In this document: positions 1-8,042 of the stretch, one piece after another | Layout: each line of letters opens with the position of its first letter | Position numbering within the stretch: position 1 is the first letter of the stretch | Assembly: GCF_008087625.1 (NCBI RefSeq) | Contig: NZ_CP042997.1 | Location: forward strand, 5,270,001 to 5,334,000 | Length of the DNA stretch: 64,000 nucleotides | Reading direction: 5' to 3' | Source: Aquisphaera giovannonii | GTDB lineage: Bacteria > Planctomycetota > Planctomycetia > Isosphaerales > Isosphaeraceae | Position numbers and translations under genes: made by a program | The notes under the pieces: generated by a model | What the model was told of the DNA's origin: nothing | Databases searched by the model: none | What the model saw: only the letters and a program-made list of their open reading frames with translations

Positions 1-238
1 CCTGACACCGATTACCCCACGACGTCGATCCTCTCGAGGGCCTGGGCGCATCGATCTACGACACAAGCCCATGCAGATTCTGCTTTTGTGGATTACTCAG
101 AATTAGCTTGAGGCAGAACAACGTGTTTGATAAAGATACATTGAGTCACCACGTCCGGTGCTTGACGGTGAAATCCTCGACCGCACGAGAATGACGGATA
201 CTCTGCCGGTTGCCCTTAACACAAACATTTTGAAATGA

Positions 239-2128
239 GTGTCGGCTAAAATGATTATCATGCACAGGTACTCAAACCCCTGCGCGTATCTTTATCTTGC
301 CCTTACCGTGTTCGCCCTTAGCATTTGGACATCGCAGGCACAGGATCGGGGCCGCGCCAACAGTAACTCGCGGGAAGCTGCCGCCAACCTTTACTTGATG
401 CGCAACTTGGAACACACCCTTGAGTCGTGGAAACCGCCGTCGGACGATCCCGTCGAGATGGGGAATTGGGTGTACACGACACGAAGACGGTTGAAGACCC
501 TGAAGACCACCGCGGAAGCGTACAACTTGGATGGAGATGTAATTCGTGCTTACGATGAAGTGCTGGTTCTTCTCAAGGAATATGAGGCGTTCCTCAAGGA
601 AGTGGTCCTGTACGACTTGGTTGCGGACGTGGCCCGCCCCACACAGAAGCATTTCGCAATCATTGCCGCAGGAGAGACAACTGACTTCATCGGCACCACC
701 GCATCAGGTGCTGGTGCCGGGGGGGCAATCGGCAGCTTCTTCCCGGGTGTAGGGACTGTGCTCGGAGGAATCACCGGGGCAGGAATTGGGGGGGCTGCGG
801 CGATCGGGAAGACAGCACTGAATGTCATCCTCGATTGGAGAGATAAAGTCTCGAACGAGGCTAAGGACGAGGCGGTCAAGCAGGCCAAATATCAACACGT
901 CGAGATTCTTGCAAAGAATTTTGCCGCGACGAGAGACAACCTTCAGGTGCTCGCCAAGATTCTCGGCGGAAGAGAGAAGTACGGATGGGGCAGCCAAGTC
1001 GGGTTCGATGGATCGCTCGTTCAGTCCTTCACCAATCAACTGTCGTTGCGGCCCAACGACTCATTCCTTCATGCTTCGATTGGCACTCAGAGCGCCGAAG
1101 CGAATCCGGCCGCAGCAGCTAGGTCGCTCGCGAAGGCGGCGGAACTCGTGCCCCAAGACTTCGATGCACAGGCGGATGTATTTGATCTGGATCGCATGGA
1201 GCTTCTCCTTATGGCCGCGAGGGTTGCCGAAATCGGTGCTCGCCGATTAGGTGACAGAGGGCATGAGCTTGCGGGTCTCTCGGCGTCTTACTATCGCCAG
1301 GCACGCGACTGCGTGGAGAAGAAAGACGCGGGGTGGCCGCGCGAAATCAAAGTCGTATACGCCAGAGCTTGCGCCCTCGCCGGAGAAGCTCAAGAGGCTA
1401 ACGACACGATGGATCGATTGCTCAAGAATTCGCCTGACGATCCGTGGCTGCTTTACGATTATGCTTGCGTCAAATCTATGATGCACGAGCCGTCTACGCC
1501 TCTCTACCATTTAAGGAGATCCTTCTCAATTCTGCCCCGATGGCAGCCTTATGCACTCGAAGACTCTCGCCTTGCCTTCGCCGTCGTGCGTGACAAGAGC
1601 GTGATCGAGCGTATCTGCGCGAATCGGCTCGTCGGCTCGTGGAAAGATGCCAAGGGACTCACCCTCGAATTCTTTGAGGATGGAACGATGCGGCAAACCT
1701 CGGGCTACGAGGTTAAGGATGGAAATTTTGAGCAGGTCGGTGACAGCATCATCAAACTGAATACGAAAGACACCAGCAAGAGTTATATATATGATGTGGA
1801 CGACACTCGATTGAAAATCGAGGGCGGTGGAAAAGCTTACGAGTTATCACGCGTCCCCGCCCCGCTAATTGGTAAATGGAAGTACGGGTACGACGAGTTC
1901 GAGTTTCGAGCCAATGGCACTTGGCGGAGGCGACGCAAAGATGTGTTGACATCTGGTACTTACCTCACAATTTCACGCAGGGGTGACAACAGCATCGAAC
2001 TCCGATGCTTGCAGGATAATATCCTGAAGCCTGAGATGGAGAAGCGATTCAAAGTTCGCCCAGATAATGGCACGCTTCATGTGCGTGTTTGGAATGACAG
2101 CACCGATTACGATTACGAGCGCCAGTAA
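239..2128 (+). CDS. Secreted protein with glycine zipper and TPR-like region
   Basis: 629 aa from a GTG; ATG codons at 251 and 260 are in frame and the one at 260 gives a cleaner signal peptide. A hydrophobic stretch (LYLALTVFALSIW) ends at a plausible peptidase site after SQAQ, so export is likely. Residues about 154-188 form a Gly/Ala-rich glycine-zipper-like segment (GAGAGGAIGSFFPGVG) able to pack in a membrane. Residues about 265-430 are helical and TPR-like (repeated PxD, Ala-rich pairs). The C-terminus carries two similar small beta units (GSWKDAKGLTLEFFEDGT near 462 and GKWKYGYDEFEFRANGTW near 545), resembling lipocalin-like modules. Base composition is clearly lower in GC than most of the window and codon third positions are mixed. 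Function is not known; a cell-envelope or pore-like role is only inference. Confidence 0.75.
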   Translation: MSAKMIIMHRYSNPCAYLYLALTVFALSIWTSQAQDRGRANSNSREAAANLYLMRNLEHTLESWKPPSDDPVEMGNWVYTTRRRLKTLKTTAEAYNLDGDVIRAYDEVLVLLKEYEAFLKEVVLYDLVADVARPTQKHFAIIAAGETTDFIGTTASGAGAGGAIGSFFPGVGTVLGGITGAGIGGAAAIGKTALNVILDWRDKVSNEAKDEAVKQAKYQHVEILAKNFAATRDNLQVLAKILGGREKYGWGSQVGFDGSLVQSFTNQLSLRPNDSFLHASIGTQSAEANPAAAARSLAKAAELVPQDFDAQADVFDLDRMELLLMAARVAEIGARRLGDRGHELAGLSASYYRQARDCVEKKDAGWPREIKVVYARACALAGEAQEANDTMDRLLKNSPDDPWLLYDYACVKSMMHEPSTPLYHLRRSFSILPRWQPYALEDSRLAFAVVRDKSVIERICANRLVGSWKDAKGLTLEFFEDGTMRQTSGYEVKDGNFEQVGDSIIKLNTKDTSKSYIYDVDDTRLKIEGGGKAYELSRVPAPLIGKWKYGYDEFEFRANGTWRRRRKDVLTSGTYLTISRRGDNSIELRCLQDNILKPEMEKRFKVRPDNGTLHVRVWNDSTDYDYERQ

Positions 2129-2133
2129 CGAAG

Positions 2134-2162
2134 TTGACACATTGACCAAGCGTCCCTAATGC
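2134..2162 (+). promoter_or_regulatory. Possible sigma70-type promoter
   Basis: TTGACA at 2134-2139, 17-bp spacer, TAATGC at 2157-2162. It lies just upstream of the YidD-like gene. The leader would be very short, so the assignment is tentative. Confidence 0.3.
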
Positions 2163-2177
2163 CTGGGGAGTGTGAGG

Positions 2178-2678
2178 ATGCCCAAAAGAGTTCGGAAGAT
2201 CGTGTCCCAAGTCCTCTGGCCAATCGACCGCGCATTGGCGCTCGTGGCCTACCTGGGTGTCGCGATGTATCGTCACTGGCTCTCGCCCAGGAAAGGATTC
2301 GCATGCGCTCACGGCGCATTGACTCGTGAACCAAGTTGCTCGGAAGTGGCCGCTAAGGCTCTCTTGACGACAACCCTCTCTCAATCCATCCCCGTCATCA
2401 ATGAGCAGTTCGAGCAATGCCGACATACATATAGAGCGTACAAAAGCGATTTGCTCGGAAGTGCTAATGATCATCTTGCACAGTTTAGCACGCTTGCGAC
2501 CGTTGGTGTCCTCGGCTGCTGCGGAGGTGGTGGGGGTGGAGGAGGTGGTGGTGGCGGGCCTTTGTTCGCCCCCAACGAGGCGACCTTCGTGGCGAACGCT
2601 GGTCAGCCTCATCCGGCGGGGATTGTTCCACCCGCTTCTTTTGATGAGCCAGAACGATCCGCATCCGATCAAGTGTGA
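2178..2678 (+). CDS. YidD-like protein with poly-glycine tail
   Basis: 166 aa from the ATG at 2178, chosen because GGGGAG at 2165-2170 sits 7 nt upstream; a GTG two codons earlier is less well placed. Residues about 18-58 resemble YidD (membrane protein insertion efficiency factor): a hydrophobic helix (ALALVAYLGVAMYRHW), then LSP, then Cys and a PSCSEVAAKAL motif matching the family PTCSxYAxxAL. YidD is normally only 70-100 aa and helps YidC-dependent insertion at the inner membrane. Here the family part is followed by a helical stretch and then LGCC and about 12 consecutive Gly (near 117-130), with a Pro/Ala-rich end. The long Gly run and low-complexity tail are not typical. It lies between an exported protein and the 592-aa gene in the same low-GC block. 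Confidence 0.6.
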   Translation: MPKRVRKIVSQVLWPIDRALALVAYLGVAMYRHWLSPRKGFACAHGALTREPSCSEVAAKALLTTTLSQSIPVINEQFEQCRHTYRAYKSDLLGSANDHLAQFSTLATVGVLGCCGGGGGGGGGGGGPLFAPNEATFVANAGQPHPAGIVPPASFDEPERSASDQV

Positions 2679-2721
2679 CGATATCCCATTCGCCGCCTAG
2701 ATCCGGCCCGGGACGGGTGAT

Positions 2722-4500
2722 TTGAGAGATCATATATTGATCGACTCAGTATTCGAGAGGCTGACCGACGCGGATAATTTCCGCGATTTCGGCTACGATG
2801 AGCTTTGTGGGCTGGCTGGCCAATGGATCGAGTCCGTCCATCGCAAGATTTCCGATCCAGGGTTCAATCTCACGACTGCTGAGAGCGACTTGGACCGCTT
2901 GAAGCAATTCTTCGCGTGCCGGCATTTTGCCGAATTCCGCGCGAGGATTAGATCGCGAACATCCTTCCAAGCGGCACTGGTTGAGCTATTCCTTCAAGGC
3001 CGCATTCGCTCGTATGTCCTCGCCTATCTGAGCGTTCAGGAAGGAGAGGACTTCGAGGGTGCCGACGGTTACGACACTCACATTCCACTGTTCATTTCCC
3101 AATTGTTGCGTAACCTTGGTCGAGTCTCACTCTGTTCGTTGAACCTCCCACTCTGGAAGCTTAATGTTCACATTGATATTGATCCACTTGTGAATCTAAG
3201 AAGTTTGTATTCCCTTCTCCTTTTTGGTCATCGAGGCCGCAAGACTTCGCTCGTGACTCGCGCCGGAATCGCATGGCAACGCCTTGTGTTTCAATTGAAG
3301 GCAAAGCTTGTTTCGGCAGTTATGAGGATGACGCTATGGCGGACAATCGGACGCCGCCAGAATGACGGTTTCATTCGGCTACTACGATTCCCGGGCGTCC
3401 GTCGCCTTCTCGCCGTCGCCATCTTGGTCCTATTCCCTTCAGCACACGAGTTGACGGAACCAGAATGGCTGAGTCTCCTGAACCGTATTGAGGATTATTT
3501 TGTACGGCGTCTTAACGATTTGACGGCGGCGCTACCGGAGCAGTCGCTTAGCAATCATGGAGTCATCAAGCTCGTCAAGGTTGCTTTCGGCACAATCGTT
3601 GGCCGAGTCTCGGTACGCGACGCTCATGAAGCGAACAACAGTGAGTTTATATTTAATACTTTTAGAATTGCCTATTGTTGGGGAATCACATATCCTTTGG
3701 TAGACAATGTGCTCGACAGTTCCTCGACAGTGCAAGCCGTTCGCGAACAACTTACGCTCGCTCTGACGAACATTTTTAACAGCGAAAAAAGCACCGCGTG
3801 TTCGGGGTTGGCCGATGAGGGCTGTGATCCAGGTGTTCGGGAGGTGTCCGAGAGATTGAGGGAGGCTCTCTCCCTTGTCCCATCTGCCCGTCTTAAGGCG
3901 GCCAGGAGTTTGCTTGGAAATCTGCTCGAATCACACCGGAGAGATTCTCGGAGACGGATTTCGACAATCGGATTGAGCACCGAGGAATCTGTGCGATCCG
4001 AAGTGATGATTGATACCGCGCTAAAATCGGCGCTCGTGCGGCTGGCCACTATGGAGTTGTGTGGAATCGAAGTTGAGGAACTTACAATCTCTGGCTGCCT
4101 CGTTCGCTCTCTATTCAACCAACTCGGCGATGATCTTTGGGACATTTACGAAGATGCTGATGACGACCGCGTCACGCCTTATACGCTGTTCTTGTTGAAT
4201 GGGGGCGGAGGGAATCCATTCGACTTCTACTTCCGATATACGGCGTTCATGACCGATGGCTTTTCAAGGCGACGTCGGACTGCGGCATTAATGGGTTTTT
4301 GCGAAACGCTCCGCGATTCGCTTCTTTCTCTCCGCGATCGTCCAGAAGATTCGCTCGATGTTGCAGGGAACATTGCGGGTCTCATTGAACGCGCGAAGCA
4401 GCAGTCGGCATCAAACTTCGTGCAGGAGGTTCCGCATGTAGATTTCGACGCGGTACTCTTCGCGTTTGAAAAAGCGATGCTTGAACTTCTACCTTCTTGA
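2722..4500 (+). CDS. Putative class I isoprenoid synthase-like protein
   Basis: 592 aa from a TTG codon; no better start is obvious. The protein is mostly alpha-helical with a few hydrophobic helices (RRLLAVAILVLFP near 228). Two acidic motifs stand out: YPLVDNVLDSS with Asp328 and Asp332, and QLGDDLWDIYEDADDD with Asp470, Asp471 and Asp474. A first DxxxD after a YxLVD turn and a second DDxxD about 140 residues later, followed by a TPYT segment, is the layout of class I (trans-type) isoprenoid/terpene synthases, in which these Asp bind Mg-diphosphate. The length is greater than usual (300-400 aa), so an N-terminal extension of about 230 aa would need explaining. This is a motif-based suggestion; the protein is otherwise unrecognised. 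GC is near half, well below the flanking genes. Confidence 0.45.
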   Translation: MRDHILIDSVFERLTDADNFRDFGYDELCGLAGQWIESVHRKISDPGFNLTTAESDLDRLKQFFACRHFAEFRARIRSRTSFQAALVELFLQGRIRSYVLAYLSVQEGEDFEGADGYDTHIPLFISQLLRNLGRVSLCSLNLPLWKLNVHIDIDPLVNLRSLYSLLLFGHRGRKTSLVTRAGIAWQRLVFQLKAKLVSAVMRMTLWRTIGRRQNDGFIRLLRFPGVRRLLAVAILVLFPSAHELTEPEWLSLLNRIEDYFVRRLNDLTAALPEQSLSNHGVIKLVKVAFGTIVGRVSVRDAHEANNSEFIFNTFRIAYCWGITYPLVDNVLDSSSTVQAVREQLTLALTNIFNSEKSTACSGLADEGCDPGVREVSERLREALSLVPSARLKAARSLLGNLLESHRRDSRRRISTIGLSTEESVRSEVMIDTALKSALVRLATMELCGIEVEELTISGCLVRSLFNQLGDDLWDIYEDADDDRVTPYTLFLLNGGGGNPFDFYFRYTAFMTDGFSRRRRTAALMGFCETLRDSLLSLRDRPEDSLDVAGNIAGLIERAKQQSASNFVQEVPHVDFDAVLFAFEKAMLELLPS

Positions 4501-4558
4501 CTGGCCGGGTTCATTCCGTGCCGGGAATTACTTACTGCTATCAGCCGCAAAATATAAA

Positions 4559-4882
4559 ATGAACACTCAATTGCTGCATAATGAAACACCTGTCAGGGAC
4601 GGTGCCGCCAACCTTCAGCGCGGTGTCGAGACAGTAGGCGGGTGGCTGTTTCTCACGGATCAGCGTTTGATCTTTGAGCCCCACTCGCGGAACGTCCAGA
4701 AGCAAGTTGAGGTCGTCAACCTCTCCGACGTTGCGTTTGTGCATCCTGCATGGACACTGTTTTTTGGACTTGTTCCGCTTTTTCCTAACTCAATCCTTCT
4801 TTCTAGCAAGCGAGGTGCGGATCTTCGCTTCACGGTTTCCAACAAGACGGCTTGGATCGAGGCGATTCAGGGACTGCTATAG
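4559..4882 (+). CDS. GRAM/PH-like domain protein
   Basis: 107 aa from the ATG at 4559; the frame is open further upstream but that would overlap the preceding gene and add unlikely sequence. The pattern GGWLFLTDQRLIFEP, then a VEVVNLSDVAFV strand, a hydrophobic turn, LLSSKRGADLRFTVSNKTAWIEAI matches bacterial GRAM/PH-like folds (strand-rich barrel closed by a C-terminal helix beginning at the conserved Trp). Such domains often bind lipids or act as adaptor modules. It follows the 592-aa gene by about 60 bp on the same strand and shares its low GC, so the two may be co-transcribed. Confidence 0.55.
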   Translation: MNTQLLHNETPVRDGAANLQRGVETVGGWLFLTDQRLIFEPHSRNVQKQVEVVNLSDVAFVHPAWTLFFGLVPLFPNSILLSSKRGADLRFTVSNKTAWIEAIQGLL

Positions 4883-4916
4883 ATGTTGCCTTTGATTTAG
4901 TCATCGAACTGAATCA

Positions 4917-4990
4917 CCCGAACACCTGGGTCAAATGCCTTTGGGGTCAGAATGACCTCGGGGTCAGGTCAGAATGCCCTCGGGGCAAGA
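4917..4990. repeat. Short GGGGTCA repeat tract, left part
   Basis: Imperfect direct repeats built on GGGGTCAGAATGACC and CTCGGGGTCAGGTC variants (GGGTCAAATG, GGGGTCAG, CGGGGTCAGG, CGGGGCAAG). After the IS66 element is removed, this stretch is only about 100 bp from the tract at 7701-7910, so the two probably formed one repeat-rich intergenic region. Confidence 0.6.
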
Positions 4991-5025
4991 CAAGGGTGTA
5001 GGCAAGGCTAGGGTGTGAGCAACCG

Positions 5026-5033
5026 ATATCAGA
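5026..5033. repeat. IS66 target-site duplication, left copy
   Basis: ATATCAGA directly abuts the left terminal repeat and is repeated exactly at 7677-7684. Eight base pairs is the duplication size of the IS66 family. Confidence 0.92.
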
Positions 5034-5114
5034 GTAAGCGCTCGGTAAAACCATCCTTGCCAGGTCGGCTATCGTCGTGGGTTGGTCCCGAAGTACCGAC
5101 CCCGGAGATAGCCC

Positions 5115-5477
5115 ATGGCACGACCTAGAGATCCTCAGCTCGAGCGGACCTGGAGCCGCCGCCTGGAGAGGCACGGCGTCAGCGGCCTGTCGATCGCCGA
5201 GTTCTGCGAGCGGGAAGGCCTCGCGCCGGCCTCGTTCTACTACTGGCGGCGGCGGCTCGCGGCCGGGGCGACGCCCCCGGCCCAGGCCCCGCCCCTGTTC
5301 GTCCCGCTCCGCCTCGATGGCCCGCGAGGCCGCGACGGGGCGCCCGCCGCACGACCCTTCGAGATCGAGCTGCCCGCGGGCGTCCGCCTCCGCCTCGACG
5401 CCCCGCCGGAGCCGGAGTGGATCGGCCGCCTGGTCGCCGCGGTCGCCGGCCTCGAGGCCGGGAGGGGCGGCCCGTGA
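5115..5477 (+). CDS. tnpA: IS66 TnpA-type helix-turn-helix protein
   Basis: 120 aa. The first 50 residues contain a clear HTH (GLSIAEFCEREGLAPASFYY) followed by WRRRL, the pattern of IS66 orf1/TnpA proteins, which act with TnpB and TnpC in transposition by an unresolved role, probably DNA binding. The rest is Ala/Pro-rich and ends near a strand-rich stretch (FEIELPAGVRLRLD). The start ATG lies 80 bp inside the left terminal repeat. Its stop overlaps the start of the next gene by 4 bp (GTGA), indicating translational coupling. Confidence 0.9.
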   Translation: MARPRDPQLERTWSRRLERHGVSGLSIAEFCEREGLAPASFYYWRRRLAAGATPPAQAPPLFVPLRLDGPRGRDGAPAARPFEIELPAGVRLRLDAPPEPEWIGRLVAAVAGLEAGRGGP

Positions 5478-5824
5478 TCACCCTCCCGCCGACCTCCCGC
5501 GCCTTCCTCTGCACCAGGCCCGTCGACATGCGCAAGGGCTTCGACGGCCTCTCCGGCCTCGTCCGCTCGTGCTTCGCCGAGGACCTCCTCAGCGGCCACC
5601 TCTTCCTCTTCGTCAACCGCCGCGGCGACCGCCTCAAGGCCCTCTACTTCGACCGCGACGGCCTGGCCGTCTGGTACAAGCGGCTCGAGGCCGGCACCTT
5701 CCAGGTCCCCCCCTCCGCCGGCTCCGAGGGCATCGAGCTGGAGCCCGCCCAGCTCGCCATGATCCTCTCCGGCGTCGACCTCTCCACCGCCCGCCGCCGC
5801 AAGCGATTCCGCGCCGCATCCTGA
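5474..5824 (+). CDS. tnpB: IS66 Orf2/TnpB-type accessory protein
   Basis: 116 aa from the GTG at 5474, whose GTGA overlaps the tnpA stop. The sequence shows the IS66 Orf2 signature: an N-terminal PVDMRKGFDGLSGLV, then GHLFLFVNRRGDRLKALYFDRDGLAVWYKRLEAG. The family is small (about 115 aa), needed for efficient transposition, and of unknown biochemical activity. An upstream in-frame GTG/ATG would extend into tnpA and is less likely than the coupled start. Confidence 0.93.
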   Translation: MITLPPTSRAFLCTRPVDMRKGFDGLSGLVRSCFAEDLLSGHLFLFVNRRGDRLKALYFDRDGLAVWYKRLEAGTFQVPPSAGSEGIELEPAQLAMILSGVDLSTARRRKRFRAAS

Positions 5825-5882
5825 CGCCGCGGATCCCGGGCACGGACGCCCCGCGACGCTTGATTGTCGTGAAAATATCGAT

Positions 5883-7580
5883 ATGATTGACGGCATGAGC
5901 GACGCCCCTCTCATCCCCATCCCCGACGACCCCGAGGAGTGCCGGCGGCTGCTCCTGGAGTCGCTCCGCCGCATCGGCGAGCTGGAGCGCGTCCTCGACG
6001 CGACCGCCGCCGACTACGGCGACCTGCAGCGGAGGTACGCCGAGCAGGCCGAGTCGCTCGCGCTGCTGCGCCGCTACCTCTTCGGCCCCCGGCGCGAGCG
6101 CGTCGCCGACGACCCCGGCCAGGGGCACCTGTTCGGCCTCGGCGACGCCGCGATCGAGCGGGACTCCCTCGACGCCCCCGAGCCCGATGGGCCCGCGGCG
6201 GGCGAGCCCGCGACGAAGGCCCCGCGCCGGCCCCGGCCGTCGAGGCCGCGGGCCTCGCTGGATCACCTCCCGCACGTCCGCATCGAGCACGACCTGCCCG
6301 AGGCCGAGAAGTCCTGCCCCTGCTTCGGCGGCATGAAGCGGCGGATCGGCGAGGACACCTCCCGCGAGCTGGAGTTCATCCCCGCGAAGCTCGAGGTCCG
6401 CGTCCACGTCCTGCCCAAGTACGCCTGCCCGAGGTGCAAGGGCGGCGTGGCCGCCCCGCCGGTCCCGACCAAGCCCGTCCCCGGGGGCATCGCCGGGGCC
6501 GGCCTGGTCTCGTTCGTCCTGGTCAGCAAGTTCGCCGACCACCTGCCGTTATACAGGCTCGAAGATATCCTGTTTCGACACGGCGTCGCCCTGTCGCGGG
6601 GCACGCTCTGCGACTGGGTCCGCAACGCCGCCGACCTGCTCCGCCCGCTGGCCGACCTCCAGCGCGAGCGGGTCCTCGGCACCGACCTGATCTGGACCGA
6701 CGACACCTTCGTGACGGCGCTGGGCGGCGACAGGCCCGGCAGCACGAAGGCGTGGTTCTGGGCCTACATCGGCGGGGCCGAGGCGCCGTACGCCGTCTAC
6801 GACTTCACCATGAGCCGCGAGCGGGACGGGCCGGCGACGTTCCTGAAGGGTTATCGGGGCTACCTCCAGGCCGACGCCTACGGCGGCTACGACGGCATCT
6901 ACGCGGGCTCCGACGGGGCGATCGCGGAGGTCGCCTGCTGGGCCCACGCGCGGCGGAAGTTCTTCGAGGCGCGATCCAATGCGCCGGCAGAGGCCAACCG
7001 CATCCTCGAGTGGGTCCGCCGGCTCTACGACATCGAGGACCGGGGCCGCGAGCTGGCGGCCGAGGATCGCCGCTCGCTGCGACGGCGGGAGTCGGTGCCG
7101 ATCCTCGACCGGATCGAGGCGTACGTCGACGAGCTGAGGCCGCGGGCGCTGCCGAAGTCGGCGCTGGGCAAGGCGCTGACCTACGCGCGGAACCAGCGGG
7201 CGGCGCTGCGGCGGTACGTCGAGGACGGCCGGCTGACGATCGACAACAACGCGTCGGAGCGGGTGCTGAGGTTGCAGGCGATCGGGCGGAAGAACTGGCT
7301 GTTCCTGGGGAGCGAGGCGGCGGGCCCTCGCGCGGCGGTGCTGTTCACGATCCTGGCCGGCGCGAAGCGGCATCGGCTGGAGCCGTGGGCCTACCTGCGC
7401 GAGGTGCTCCTGCACCTGGCCGCCGGCGAGGCCGACCTGGAGTCGCTGCTGCCGGACCGCTGGGCGGCGGCCCACCCGGAGCACGTGCTGGAGCACCGGC
7501 TGGAGGAGTCGCGGCAGCGTGCGGCGCGACAGAAGGCCATCCGCGACCGCCGCCGCGCCGGCCGACCTCGCCGCGACTGA
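5883..7580 (+). CDS. tnpC: IS66 family DDE transposase
   Basis: 565 aa. In order: an N-terminal coiled coil (SLRRIGELERVLDATAADYG to about residue 60) with the LRRYLFGPRRE motif, a linker, a zinc-finger-like region near 140-180 (KSCPCFGGM ... YACPRCKGG), and the DDE domain. Catalytic candidates are Asp in WTDDTF, Asp in QADAYGGYDG and Glu in NNASERVLR; the WAHARRKFFEA and GRKNWLFLGSEAAG blocks are typical. The first zinc-finger half reads CPCF rather than the usual CPxCG, a small deviation. It is the DNA strand-transfer enzyme of the element and cuts at the GTAAGCG ends. Confidence 0.95.
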   Translation: MIDGMSDAPLIPIPDDPEECRRLLLESLRRIGELERVLDATAADYGDLQRRYAEQAESLALLRRYLFGPRRERVADDPGQGHLFGLGDAAIERDSLDAPEPDGPAAGEPATKAPRRPRPSRPRASLDHLPHVRIEHDLPEAEKSCPCFGGMKRRIGEDTSRELEFIPAKLEVRVHVLPKYACPRCKGGVAAPPVPTKPVPGGIAGAGLVSFVLVSKFADHLPLYRLEDILFRHGVALSRGTLCDWVRNAADLLRPLADLQRERVLGTDLIWTDDTFVTALGGDRPGSTKAWFWAYIGGAEAPYAVYDFTMSRERDGPATFLKGYRGYLQADAYGGYDGIYAGSDGAIAEVACWAHARRKFFEARSNAPAEANRILEWVRRLYDIEDRGRELAAEDRRSLRRRESVPILDRIEAYVDELRPRALPKSALGKALTYARNQRAALRRYVEDGRLTIDNNASERVLRLQAIGRKNWLFLGSEAAGPRAAVLFTILAGAKRHRLEPWAYLREVLLHLAAGEADLESLLPDRWAAAHPEHVLEHRLEESRQRAARQKAIRDRRRAGRPRRD

Positions 7581-7676
7581 GCCGGCCCCGGCGATGCCCA
7601 CACGGGAGCCGCCTCGCCCTCACACCCCGCCGGGGTGCCCCCCCCGCGCCCGGGCCTGGGACGGCCGAGCGCTTAC

Positions 7677-7684
7677 ATATCAGA
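7677..7684. repeat. IS66 target-site duplication, right copy
   Basis: ATATCAGA immediately after the right terminal repeat, identical to 5026-5033. Confidence 0.92.
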
Positions 7685-7700
7685 GGATTGCGAACTTGAG

Positions 7701-7910
7701 GGAAGCCAACGGGGAAGCCAACGGGGAAGCCAACGGGGTCAGGGGAAGCCAACGGGGCAGGGGAAGCCAACGGAGGCCAACGGGGTCATTCTGCGGAAGC
7801 CAACGGGGTCATTCGGGTCACCAACTGGGTCATTCGGGTCATTCTGCCAACTGGGTCATTCGGGAACTGGGTCATTCGGGTCATTCTGGTTCTCCACTGC
7901 GGTTTGGGAA
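7701..7910. repeat. Tandem short-repeat tract, 12-bp and 9-bp units
   Basis: Begins with three exact copies of a 12-bp unit GGAAGCCAACGG (7701-7712, 7713-7724, 7725-7736), continues with spaced variants, then changes to a 9-bp theme GGGTCATTC alternating with CCAACTGGGTCATTC. All six frames read as low-complexity peptide and there is no plausible gene from 7685 to 8042. It looks like an intergenic variable-number tract rather than CRISPR, since there are no unique spacers of constant length. Confidence 0.8.
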
Positions 7911-8042
7911 ATCTGGGTAAATCACTCGTTGCCCACGGAGGCAAACCAAGAGTCATCAAGGGCTTCCTGATCCCCCGCGGCGTGTTGGGCGTTGTGGAGC
8001 AGTCCCTGGGCGGTCCAGCCCTCTGATCCCATCGTTCTGGCA

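Larger units (their letters stand above)
5034..7676 (+). mobile_element. Complete IS66-family element
   Basis: 2643 bp. The left end reads GTAAGCGCTCGGTAAAACC and the right end, read inward on the other strand, GTAAGCGCTCGGCCGTCCC; the first 12 bases are identical, as expected for IS66 ends (GTAAGCG). An 8-bp direct repeat ATATCAGA flanks it. It carries the usual three genes in order: small HTH protein, IS66 Orf2-type protein and DDE transposase. All three frames are open, so it may be active, and the perfect duplication points to a recent insertion. Confidence 0.95.

Noticed and set aside
1-108. Possible 3' end of an upstream gene
   Set aside because: One frame is open from the window edge to a TGA at 109, but 36 codons without recognisable sequence are not enough to call.
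7701-7910. CRISPR array
   Set aside because: Repeat units are 9-12 bp without unique spacers of regular size and no cas genes are present.
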